A stretch of 64,000 nt of DNA from Burkholderia sp. S171 (GTDB taxonomy: Bacteria; Pseudomonadota; Gammaproteobacteria; Burkholderiales; Burkholderiaceae), in NCBI RefSeq assembly GCF_009766085.1, contig NZ_LMUF01000032.1:1-64000 (forward strand). The letters are read 5' to 3'. The position numbers were made by a program, and so were the translations under genes. Every line of letters starts with the position of its first letter. The first letter of the stretch is position 1. The notes under the pieces are model-generated. The model saw only the letters and a program-made list of their open reading frames with translations, did no database searches and was not told the origin of the DNA. Positions 40,150 to 47,972 of this stretch are shown here, piece after piece.

Positions 40150-41025
40150 TCAGTATTGAAACGCTGCTGCGTTCTCTTTCGCGAACTCGATCCACGTCCG
40201 CGGGTTGCGGCCGGTCAATGCGAAGAAGTTGTCATAGACCGCGTCCGCACCGGGGATTGCCCGCGCTTCGTAGTCGATCCAGTTTTGATACACGCAGCTC
40301 ATGTACGCGACGTCGGCGCCAGCGGCCAGCATGCCGTCGAGGAACTCTTTGGGCGGCCGGGATTCGTAGGTAAATTTCTGACCCACGACCTTCGTGAGAA
40401 TGTCCGCGATTTCCGGGTAAGTTTTTGCATCGTAACCAAGGTGATACACCTTGCCCGCGTGCACCTCCGGGTGCTGAAGCACCACGGCGGCCACAGCGGC
40501 AACATCTTTCACGTCGACCCAGCTGATGCTTGCATCGCCGACATAGTGGCGGATCGCGCCATTGCCCTTTTCCTCCGAGCCGCCGTAGCCCAGCAGGTTT
40601 TGCATGAAGAGCTCGGGCCGCAAATGCGTGAACGTAAATCCCGACCATTCAATATACCGCTCCACCAGCTGATGCCATGCCCAGTGAGCGACGCGGGTAT
40701 CGTCGTCTCCGGGCGCACCGAGATGCACGATGTGCTTCACGCCCGCTCGCTTTGCCGCGTTCACGAGGGCATAGCTTTGCTTGAGCATGTCGACGGTATA
40801 GCCCGTCAACATAAAGATACTGTCGACGCCTTCGAGCGCCGGAGCAATCGTCTCTTCACGGTCGTAGTCGAATCGCACGACCGGCACGCCCAGGCTTTTC
40901 GCTTTCTCCGGATTGCGAGCGGCCGCAATGAGCTCAAGACTGTCGTCGTTGGCGAGGAGGCGGATAAGCTCGCCGCCAATTTGCCCGGTTGCACCTGTCA
41001 CAAGGATCTTTCTCCTGCTGGCCAT
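40150..41025 (-). CDS. NmrA-family NAD(P)-binding protein, copy 2
   Basis: The 291-residue paralog of the gene at 38181 has KILVTGATGQIGGELIRLLAND as cofactor motif. IVHLGAPGDDDTRVAHWAWHQLVERYIEWSGFTFTHLRPELFMQNLLGYGG and YHLGYDAKTYPEIADIL are almost the same as in copy 1. The two arose by duplication and were then separated by the hydrolase gene. It is the third gene of the operon, with the hydrolase 58 bases downstream and the dehydrogenase 81 bases upstream. Substrate unknown; reduction of a carbonyl or sensing of NADP(H) are the usual family roles. Confidence 0.88.
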   Translation of the reverse strand: MASRRKILVTGATGQIGGELIRLLANDDSLELIAAARNPEKAKSLGVPVVRFDYDREETIAPALEGVDSIFMLTGYTVDMLKQSYALVNAAKRAGVKHIVHLGAPGDDDTRVAHWAWHQLVERYIEWSGFTFTHLRPELFMQNLLGYGGSEEKGNGAIRHYVGDASISWVDVKDVAAVAAVVLQHPEVHAGKVYHLGYDAKTYPEIADILTKVVGQKFTYESRPPKEFLDGMLAAGADVAYMSCVYQNWIDYEARAIPGADAVYDNFFALTGRNPRTWIEFAKENAAAFQY

Positions 41026-41106
41026 AATCTTACTCCTTAAGATACCTGATTAATTTTTTATCCTGCCATCTGACGATCGATGAGTGACCGTGCGGGCTAC
41101 GCGCAC

Positions 41107-42096
41107 TTAAACCGTCACGACAATCTTTCCGAACTGACCGTTGTTCTCCAGATAGCGATGGACTTCCACCATGTCGTCGAACTTGAATGTGCGATCGATC
41201 ACGGGCTTGAGCGCGCCGCTTTCGAAGCCCGCCACGATGTATTCCACTGCAGCCTTGCGGCGGTTTTCATCGCCACTCGTCAGCCAGATGTTGTGCCCCT
41301 TGATGACGGGCATCTTGGCAATCATTTCCAGGACAGGTAGCGGGGTAGCACCCTCGGCGAGTGCGCCGTAAAGATAGACAATGCCCTGAAACGTGAGCGC
41401 CGCGATGAGCTTCGGGAAGTGCGGGCCGCCAACCGGGTCGAACGCGACGCGCGCGCCTTGGCCGGCGGTAATGCGCATGACTTCCTGCACCAGGTCGACC
41501 TCATCGGTGACAATCACGTGCGCAGCGCCTGCATCGAGCAACTGCTGCTTCTTGGCGGAGGTGCGGGTCAGGGCGACAGGCGTTGCGCCCGCGTAGTTGG
41601 CGATCTGGATCGCCGCGAGCCCCACGCTGCTGGATGCCGCCGGAATCAGCACGACATCGCCCTTGCCGACCTTCGCGTCTTCGATCAGCGCGCCGTAGGC
41701 CGTCATGAACATCATCCAGACCGAGGCGGCTTCCGCGAACGAAAGCGATGCCGGATGCTTCACCACCGCGTAGCCCGGTACGGTGACAACCTCGCCATAC
41801 GTGAAGTACTGGTTCATCGAAAACGACGGGATCACACTGACCACATCGCCCACCACGATGCCCGTGACGTCCGAGCCTACGGCGTCGACGATGCCGGCAG
41901 CTTCATACCCCAGCCCCGCCGGGAACGTGACGGGCTCGATATACACGTCAGTGCGCCACATCGACTCGGCGCGGTTGATGCCGATTGCCTTGACCTTGAT
42001 ACGAACGTCGGACGGTCCCGGAGCCAGTACTTCTGTCTCGACGAATTTCAGAACGTCCGGGCCACCTGCTGTTGCGAACTTGATTACGCGTGACAT
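41107..42096 (-). CDS. Zinc-dependent alcohol dehydrogenase-family protein (MDR)
   Basis: The 329-residue protein starts at the ATG at 42096. It has SRVIKFATAGGPDVLKFVETEV, then KAIGINRAESMWRTDVYI, LGYEAAGIVDAVG, IPAASSSVGLAAIQIANYAGA (Rossmann) and FKFDDMVEVHRYLENNGQFGKIVVTV at the end. No zinc-ligand Cys or GHE motif is present, so it fits the zinc-free quinone/enone reductase type despite the usual family name. It likely uses NADPH. It lies 49 bases after the ene-reductase gene and is probably co-transcribed. Confidence 0.88.
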   Translation of the reverse strand: MSRVIKFATAGGPDVLKFVETEVLAPGPSDVRIKVKAIGINRAESMWRTDVYIEPVTFPAGLGYEAAGIVDAVGSDVTGIVVGDVVSVIPSFSMNQYFTYGEVVTVPGYAVVKHPASLSFAEAASVWMMFMTAYGALIEDAKVGKGDVVLIPAASSSVGLAAIQIANYAGATPVALTRTSAKKQQLLDAGAAHVIVTDEVDLVQEVMRITAGQGARVAFDPVGGPHFPKLIAALTFQGIVYLYGALAEGATPLPVLEMIAKMPVIKGHNIWLTSGDENRRKAAVEYIVAGFESGALKPVIDRTFKFDDMVEVHRYLENNGQFGKIVVTV

Positions 42097-42145
42097 GAGA
42101 ACCTCGAGTGGAAACGGAAAAGTGAAATGAAAGAATCGCGTGACT

Positions 42146-43261
42146 TCATGCGGTCCCGGTAGCTTCCAGCGCGGGCGAATATGCCGGGAAATCCGAGTAA
42201 TGCTTTTCGTCGCCGCCCCAGAACGCGGCACGCACATACGGCGTGAGCGGCAACTTGTTCTTCAGACGATACGGCAGGTCTGGGTTCGACGAGAAGTGGC
42301 GGCCAAACGCGACCAGGTCTGCATCGCCGGACGCGACGATCTCTTCGGCGCTGTCGCCGTCAAACCCGCCGGCGGCAATGATCGGACCATTGAAGTGCGG
42401 GCGCAGATAACTGACAGCGACCGGCGCATGGCCCTCGTGCAGCGTGTCGTCGCCCTTGACGCGCGGTTCGATCACGTGGAGATAAGCGAGCTTGTACTCG
42501 TCGAGCACCTTCGCGACGTAGCTGAACGTGGCTTCCGGGTTGCTGTCGGAGATGCCACCCCATTCGCCGGACGGGGAGATGCGCACGCCGACGCGGTCTG
42601 CGCCCCACACCGAGATCAGTGCTTCGACCGCTTCGCGAAGGAAGCGCACGCGGTTCTCGACCGGACCACCGTAGGCATCCGTGCGCTTGTTCGTGCCATC
42701 CTGGATGAACTCGTCGACGAGGTAGCCGTTCGCGCCGTGCAGTTCGACACCATCGAAACCGGCGTCTAGCGCACGCTGCGCCGCGACCCGGAATTCTTCG
42801 ATGATCCCCGGGATTTCTTCGATTCCGAGCGCGCGGTGCGGTGACACCGGCACGAAACCATCCTTGGTGAATGCAACGCCGTCAAAAGGAACAACGGACG
42901 GCGCCAACGGCGCGACGCCGCCAGTCATTTCGACGTGGCTTTGACGGCCGCCGTGAATGAGCTGCATAAACGCGCGGCCGCCCTTGGCGTGAACCGCATC
43001 GGCGATAGCCTTCCATCCTTCCGTCTGACCGTCGTGATAGAAGCTTGCCGCGCCCAGATAAGAGCGCGCAGGGATCGAAATGCTGACGCCCTCGATGATT
43101 TCAAGTCCGCCTTCCGAGGCACGCTGGCCGTAGAAATCGGCCATCATCGGGCTGGGGATATCGCCGGGCTGAATGGTACGCATGCGGGTCATCGGCGCCA
43201 GAACCACGCCATGCGAGAAGGTATAGGCGCCAACCTTTTTCGGGGTGAACAAGTGAGCCAT
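42146..43261 (-). CDS. Old-yellow-enzyme-family ene-reductase
   Basis: The 371-residue flavoprotein reduces activated C=C bonds of enones, nitrate esters or similar electrophiles with NAD(P)H, in the cytoplasm. The FMN barrel is seen in VVLAPMTRMRTIQPGDIPSPMMADFYGQRAS, FMQLIHGGRQSHVEMTGG and the active-site pair in VELHGANGYLVDEFIQDGTNKRTD (HGAN, substrate-binding His and Asn). RVGVRISPSGEW and VAFGRHFSSNPDLPYRL are the remaining FMN-phosphate regions. The start ATG at 43261 follows AAGGAAA. It is the first gene of the five-gene operon, and a perfect 7-bp inverted repeat lies 59-78 bases upstream. Confidence 0.94.
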   Translation of the reverse strand: MAHLFTPKKVGAYTFSHGVVLAPMTRMRTIQPGDIPSPMMADFYGQRASEGGLEIIEGVSISIPARSYLGAASFYHDGQTEGWKAIADAVHAKGGRAFMQLIHGGRQSHVEMTGGVAPLAPSVVPFDGVAFTKDGFVPVSPHRALGIEEIPGIIEEFRVAAQRALDAGFDGVELHGANGYLVDEFIQDGTNKRTDAYGGPVENRVRFLREAVEALISVWGADRVGVRISPSGEWGGISDSNPEATFSYVAKVLDEYKLAYLHVIEPRVKGDDTLHEGHAPVAVSYLRPHFNGPIIAAGGFDGDSAEEIVASGDADLVAFGRHFSSNPDLPYRLKNKLPLTPYVRAAFWGGDEKHYSDFPAYSPALEATGTA

Positions 43262-43319
43262 GATGTTTCCTTTATCGGGTAGTGAGTGCGTGACGTTCGA
43301 CTGGGTGCCGATTCGTTGA

Positions 43320-43339
43320 ATGGAATTTATCCATTCCAT
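43320..43339. promoter_or_regulatory. Inverted repeat upstream of the ene-reductase operon
   Basis: ATGGAAT and ATTCCAT are perfect 7-bp arms around TTATCC. They lie 59-78 bases before the operon start on the minus strand, where an operator for a dimeric repressor would be expected. The protein that binds it is unknown. Confidence 0.5.
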
Positions 43340-44257
43340 GCCGCGTCGTGAAGACGGGCAATTGGGATATGAATCATTCCAAACGAGGATTAGTGAGCGC
43401 ACGGCAGGCATGGCGAGGGGTTAAGCTCGAGCCGCCCGCAGGGGCCGGTTCCCGACTCGGCGCTGATGAGATCAATCGCTCGGCCAATGTCGACAGGGTC
43501 CTTGGGCGGACCTGACGAGACCCGATATCAGCTGGGAAGGCGTTTCAAGGCGAAGGCAGAAGCGATGGCACTTTCTGGTCAAGGGGATGCTTGTCGCGAC
43601 CACGTCGAACTAATTCGAATGAATTCGAACGAATTTCGATCTCTAAAAATAAGTGATCCTACCTGTCTGTTCCGGGCTGCTTTCTTACGTTGCATTAGGT
43701 CCCCTTGGCTGGCGAACGCTGTTTTTATTCCAATCGTGAAGAACGATGATGTGTTTGTTTTTGGTGCGCTCTGCTTTCTCGTGGCTGTACTCGTGGTGAC
43801 GCGCTTTGGTATTGAAACGCGCGGCAGCACGTTGGAGCGCGTGTCCGTTAGGCGCAGTTCGCCTTAAGGCGCAATCCCGGCAATATCCATGCTTATTTCC
43901 ATCTGTTGGGAACCGCACCATGGGCCGCAATGAACGTGTATGCAATCATACAAACCGTGCCTTATTATCCGAGGGAGTAACCGGTTAAAACAGCTGATTC
44001 GCCTGATTAATCCTGGATGGCCTCCGGTCCATTGTCGTCATCGAGCGGCGATCTCCAAAGCATTTCTTCACGGCCAATGAGGAAAACGAATGTCGAGACG
44101 GCCACCTCCTCGGCCTTGGCGCTTCGGGCGGCCGCGAAGAACGGCACGTTGCAGCCGACGGAGGTCACGATCGCGCGGATGGTGATCACAGAGCTCGCCA
44201 AGCCTTAACGTGAAGTCGCTCTGCAACGAATAAAACCATTCGAGCCAGGAGTTAGCG
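43340..44257. other. Long intergenic region with no supportable gene
   Basis: More than 900 bases between divergent genes. Frames at 43466-43867 (plus), 44007-44201 (minus) and 44017-44208 (plus) lack domain resemblance and overlap one another. Near 43612-43641 three 10-base units follow one another, AATTCGAATG, AATTCGAACG and AATTTCGATC. Confidence 0.45.
43612..43641. repeat. Three imperfect 10-bp tandem units
   Basis: AATTCGAATG, AATTCGAACG and AATTTCGATC run in tandem, the last with changes. Spacing is one helical turn, as in many protein-binding arrays. The region is non-coding. Confidence 0.55.
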
Positions 44258-45934
44258 ATGAAACCAACGATCGAAGCGAGATGCAAACGCTGGCCAACAG
44301 CGTTTGCCGCGGCGTTTGCAGCCGCGTTTGCCGCCGCGTTTCTGCTCGCGTCCTGCGGCGGCTCGGATCACACGAGCACATCGGTCCCTGACGCGATCAT
44401 GCAGGTGATGCAGAAACCCGCCTACAACGGGGCGACCTGGGCAATGCAGGTTGTCGATGTCGATACCGGCCACGTCATCTACGATCTCAATTCCGGTTCG
44501 CAGGTGTTCATTGCTTCGGTTCGCAAGGTGTTTTCCACGGGCAACGCGCTCAACCTCTTCGGCGCGCAGCACACGCATGTGACGCCCGTGTACAAGCAGG
44601 GCACCGTCGACGCAAACGGCGCGCTCAACGGTAACCTGATCATGGTGGCGAGCGGCGATCTGACAATGGGCGGCCGCGCGAACCCGGACGGCACGATTGC
44701 GCTCGCCGCATTCGATCACAACGAAGCCGATGGTCTCGGTAACGCGCTGCTAACCGCGCCCGACCCGCTGGCGGGATTCAACGCTATTGCCGCGCAGGTA
44801 GCGGCTGCGGGCATCAAGACGATCAATGGCGACGTGGTGATCGACGATCGTCTTTTCGATGCGTTCGCGTATCGCGACGAGGTTGGCTTCAACGTCACGC
44901 CCATGCTGGTCAATGACGATGTCGTCGATGTCTCGTTCAGCTCGAGCGCCCAAGATGCGCTTCTTCCGTTCACCTATCGGCCGATGTCGGCGGCTTTCTC
45001 CGTGCAATCCACGCTGACAACGGCCGCAGCAACAACGGATTTCGCTGTCGATCTCAATCCCGATCCGCCGGATGTGCCTCAGTGCTTCGGCACGGCGAAT
45101 TGCGAGGGCGAAATCAGCGGGACGGTGCCTGCGGGCGTTGCCCTTCCGCTGACCGGCACGTATCCGCTAGTGCGCACATTCCGGGTGACCCAGCCGTCCA
45201 CGTATGCGCGCACGGTCTTTATCGAAGCGCTGGCGCGTGCGGGCGTGACGGTAACGGCGGCGCCGGTCGAGGCCAACCCGGTGGCGCTGCTGCCCGCGCA
45301 AGGCGCGTATTCCAGCGCGCAGCAGGTGGCTCAGCTCACGTCCGCGCCCTACGCGCAGGACCTGCGGTTTGTGAACAAGGTGAGCTACAACATTGGCGCC
45401 GACGTCACGCTGTTGCTCTACGGTCTTGCCAAGAACGGCTCGCGGACGATCGCCACTGCGCTCGCGACAGAACAGGGCGAGCTGTCGTCGACGTTCAAGA
45501 TAACGCCGGACCAGTATCACTTCGTGGACGGAAGCGGCGGCGGCGACACCACGGCGACCGCCACGGCTGTCATCGCGATGCTGCGCGGCATGCGCCTGAT
45601 GCCGGACTACGCAACCTACGTCGACACATTACCTTCGCTCGGCGTCGATGGATCGCTCACGACGGTCACCGACTTCGAAGCCGACCCGACACTGGCGGGT
45701 GCGAAAGGTCGCGTGTACGCGAAGACGGGCACCTATGTCGGCCTTAGCGCGACCACACCACAAACGCCGCTTCTCAAGGCACAGGCGCTCGCCGGTTATA
45801 TCGATGCAAAGAGCGGCCACCGGATCGTCTTCTTCCTGACGATGAACAATGCCGTCCTGGAAGGCATTCCTACAGTCGTGAACGCCTTCCAGGATGAAGG
45901 TGAGATAGCGGCGCTACTCTGGAAGCTGCAATGA
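44258..45934 (+). CDS. D-alanyl-D-alanine carboxypeptidase/endopeptidase (PBP4/DacB family) lipoprotein, copy 1
   Basis: The 558-residue protein is a peptidase S13 member that trims or cuts peptidoglycan cross-bridges in the periplasm. It has a lipoprotein signal ending at LLASC (Cys33) with a run of AAAF units before it, so it is membrane-anchored, unlike the soluble E. coli protein. The catalytic boxes are intact: SVRK (Ser87, Lys90), SYN in NKVSYNIGADVTLLLYGL and KTG in YAKTGTYVG. The inserted domain contains GNLIMVASGDLTMGG and GDVVIDDRLFDAFAY. It lies 54 bases upstream of a second copy of the same family; the two are probably one operon. Confidence 0.93.
   Translation: MKPTIEARCKRWPTAFAAAFAAAFAAAFLLASCGGSDHTSTSVPDAIMQVMQKPAYNGATWAMQVVDVDTGHVIYDLNSGSQVFIASVRKVFSTGNALNLFGAQHTHVTPVYKQGTVDANGALNGNLIMVASGDLTMGGRANPDGTIALAAFDHNEADGLGNALLTAPDPLAGFNAIAAQVAAAGIKTINGDVVIDDRLFDAFAYRDEVGFNVTPMLVNDDVVDVSFSSSAQDALLPFTYRPMSAAFSVQSTLTTAAATTDFAVDLNPDPPDVPQCFGTANCEGEISGTVPAGVALPLTGTYPLVRTFRVTQPSTYARTVFIEALARAGVTVTAAPVEANPVALLPAQGAYSSAQQVAQLTSAPYAQDLRFVNKVSYNIGADVTLLLYGLAKNGSRTIATALATEQGELSSTFKITPDQYHFVDGSGGGDTTATATAVIAMLRGMRLMPDYATYVDTLPSLGVDGSLTTVTDFEADPTLAGAKGRVYAKTGTYVGLSATTPQTPLLKAQALAGYIDAKSGHRIVFFLTMNNAVLEGIPTVVNAFQDEGEIAALLWKLQ
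44300..44335 (+). repeat. 12-bp tandem units in the signal-peptide region
   Basis: GCGTTTGCCGCG, GCGTTTGCAGCC and GCGTTTGCCGCC repeat head to tail, followed by a fourth partial unit. They code for AFAA-type residues of the lipoprotein signal of the PBP4-like protein. Unit number could change by slippage without breaking the frame. Confidence 0.7.
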
Positions 45935-45988
45935 TGCCGCGGCCCTTGTGCGCTCCGCGCAGCCGGACAATCTCGTCGAGGCAATGAC

Positions 45989-47620
45989 ATGCGCGCATCG
46001 TTTCCGGCTGTTCTGACGTTGATTACTTCCTGCGTGCTTGTCGCGAGTTGCGGAAGCGACAGCGACAGCACGGCTGACCCGATCGCACAGGTCATGAACA
46101 AGCCGCGCTATACGAGCGCGAATTCGCAGTGGTCGATGGTCGTAATGGACGCCGGCACGGGCGAAGTGCTCCAGGCGCTGCAACCCGATACGCTCGTGCT
46201 GACTGCATCGGTACGCAAGCTGTATTCTGTTGCGACCGCGCTCAACGTGATCGGCGCGGATCATCGTTTCGTTACGCCGGTGTATAGCGCCGGTACGGTT
46301 GATTCGTCGGGCAAGCTCACAGGTAACCTGATCCTCAAGGCGTCCGGAGATCTCACGTTTGGCGGACGGCAGAAGCCCGACAGTACCGTCGATTACACCG
46401 ACTTCGATCACAACGATGCGCGCGGTTTAGGCGGCGCGATCCTCACCCCCGAAGATCCGCTGACTGCAATGAACGATCTCGCGCAACAGGTGAGGGCGTC
46501 GGGCATTACGTCGGTTAACGGCGACGTGATCATCGACGATCGCCTGTTCGATGCGTTTACCGTGCCCAACGGCCCCGTGCTGATCTCGCCGATCCAGGTC
46601 AACGAGAACGTGATCGATGTGACGCTCTCGCCGGGTGCATCGGCGGGACAGGCAGGATTGCTCGACTGGCGGCCGCGCACCAGCGCGATGACAATGCAAG
46701 GCACATCGCTCACGACGGCGGCAAACAGCGATGCCGACATCATGGTCTCCGGGGACGTGGAGAACGAGGGGCCGCTTTCCTGCTTCGCCATGCTTGGTTG
46801 CAAGGGCACGCTGTCGAGCGACGAAAGCCTCTCCGCCCCGGCCACGATTCCGCTCGGCTACGTGTCGCCGCTCGTCGGCAACGGCCTTTATGTGAATATT
46901 TTGCGTGTGGAAGATCCGCCATCGTTTGCACGCACGGCTTTCGTCGATGCATTGACGCGGGCGGGCGTATCCGTAACGGCGCCCGCGGTCGAGCCAAATC
47001 CGTCAGCCGCGTTACCGCCGACGCAGGACTATCCCAGCACGTCACAAGTCGCCAGTTTTACGTCGCTGCCGTATTCCGAATTCGCCAAGCTCGTGCTGAA
47101 GGTGAGCCTTAACACGGGCGCGAACTTGAGCCTGATGTATCAGGGCCTTGCGCAAAACGTGCGGACCGTCGGCGATGCGCTCGGCACCGAGCGCAAGTTC
47201 CTGACCGGCACGCTCGGGCTCGACGGCGCCGGCTTCAACTTCCCGACCAATGGCAGCGGCACGCCCGACAGCCAGGCGACCGCCCGTACGACAGCCACCC
47301 TTCTGAGCAAGATGAGCAGCTTGCCCGTCTATCAGGTGTATCACGACGCGCTCGCGATTCTCGGCGTCGACGGATCGCTCGCGGCGGTCGGCAAGAACGT
47401 GGTTGGCAAGGAGCACATCTTCGTCAAGAGCGGCGCGACGCTCCAGGGCAGGGAAATGGTCGCGATGAACATGGCGGGTTATATCGACGCGAAGAGCGGC
47501 CGGCGGCTTGCGTACGCGCTGTTCGTCAACAACGCCGGTCCCATCACGGCGCTCACTGACACCCTGGAGGTCTTTGACGACGAAGCGACGATCCTCGGCA
47601 TCCTCTATGCAAAGTACTGA
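45989..47620 (+). CDS. PBP4/DacB-family peptidase lipoprotein, copy 2
   Basis: The 543-residue paralog of the previous gene has a signal with the lipobox LVASC (Cys21), the SVRK box (Ser74, Lys77) and an SLN box in KVSLNTGANLSLMYQGL. The third box reads KSG (VKSGATLQG), not KTG. KSG occurs in some S13-type and related enzymes, so activity is plausible, though it may differ from copy 1. GNLILKASGDLTFGGRQKPDS and GDVIIDDRLFDAFTVP match the inserted domain of copy 1. It begins 54 bases after copy 1. A division of labour between a KTG and a KSG copy is inferred. Confidence 0.93.
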   Translation: MRASFPAVLTLITSCVLVASCGSDSDSTADPIAQVMNKPRYTSANSQWSMVVMDAGTGEVLQALQPDTLVLTASVRKLYSVATALNVIGADHRFVTPVYSAGTVDSSGKLTGNLILKASGDLTFGGRQKPDSTVDYTDFDHNDARGLGGAILTPEDPLTAMNDLAQQVRASGITSVNGDVIIDDRLFDAFTVPNGPVLISPIQVNENVIDVTLSPGASAGQAGLLDWRPRTSAMTMQGTSLTTAANSDADIMVSGDVENEGPLSCFAMLGCKGTLSSDESLSAPATIPLGYVSPLVGNGLYVNILRVEDPPSFARTAFVDALTRAGVSVTAPAVEPNPSAALPPTQDYPSTSQVASFTSLPYSEFAKLVLKVSLNTGANLSLMYQGLAQNVRTVGDALGTERKFLTGTLGLDGAGFNFPTNGSGTPDSQATARTTATLLSKMSSLPVYQVYHDALAILGVDGSLAAVGKNVVGKEHIFVKSGATLQGREMVAMNMAGYIDAKSGRRLAYALFVNNAGPITALTDTLEVFDDEATILGILYAKY

Positions 47621-47972
47621 GGGTGAGAGACGGCTTCCGGCACGGTACGCCAACTGCTCGCTGCTGCGCCGTCCTATCTGGCATGCGTGGGAACACCGCT
47701 CGCGCCCGCCGAACTGGCCGGACATAGGATTTTCTTTAATCGAAAAACCAATAACAAGCTGATTCAACTGTCTTTTAATTGTGCTAAATTTGTTGCACTT
47801 ATAAAGTGCGTTCTATTAGCCCTATTGTCTGGCGAAACGCTCGAAATCAATAAATCATAATACGAAAGATCGTTCGGAATACTGAACGGGCGTTCATTCA
47901 TTTGTTCGATCATGGTTTACCAGCATCGGCAAATGCGAACCCTATAAAGCGACGCAACAGGACCCGAACATC
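47621..47972. promoter_or_regulatory. A+T-rich upstream region of the TPS-FecR-SulP-cyclase operon
   Basis: About 350 bases without a coding frame of known kind. The base composition drops sharply from 47750 on. GCACTT-ATA-AAGTGC (47795-47809) is a perfect short hairpin or operator-like palindrome. CGTTC and GAACG pair near 47871-47888. The stretch is placed to hold the promoter of the five-gene locus that begins at 47973. Confidence 0.55.

Noticed and set aside
44007..44208. Overlapping small frames on both strands before the PBP4-like genes
   Set aside because: Neither has family resemblance or a clear ribosome site, so a gene cannot be supported.
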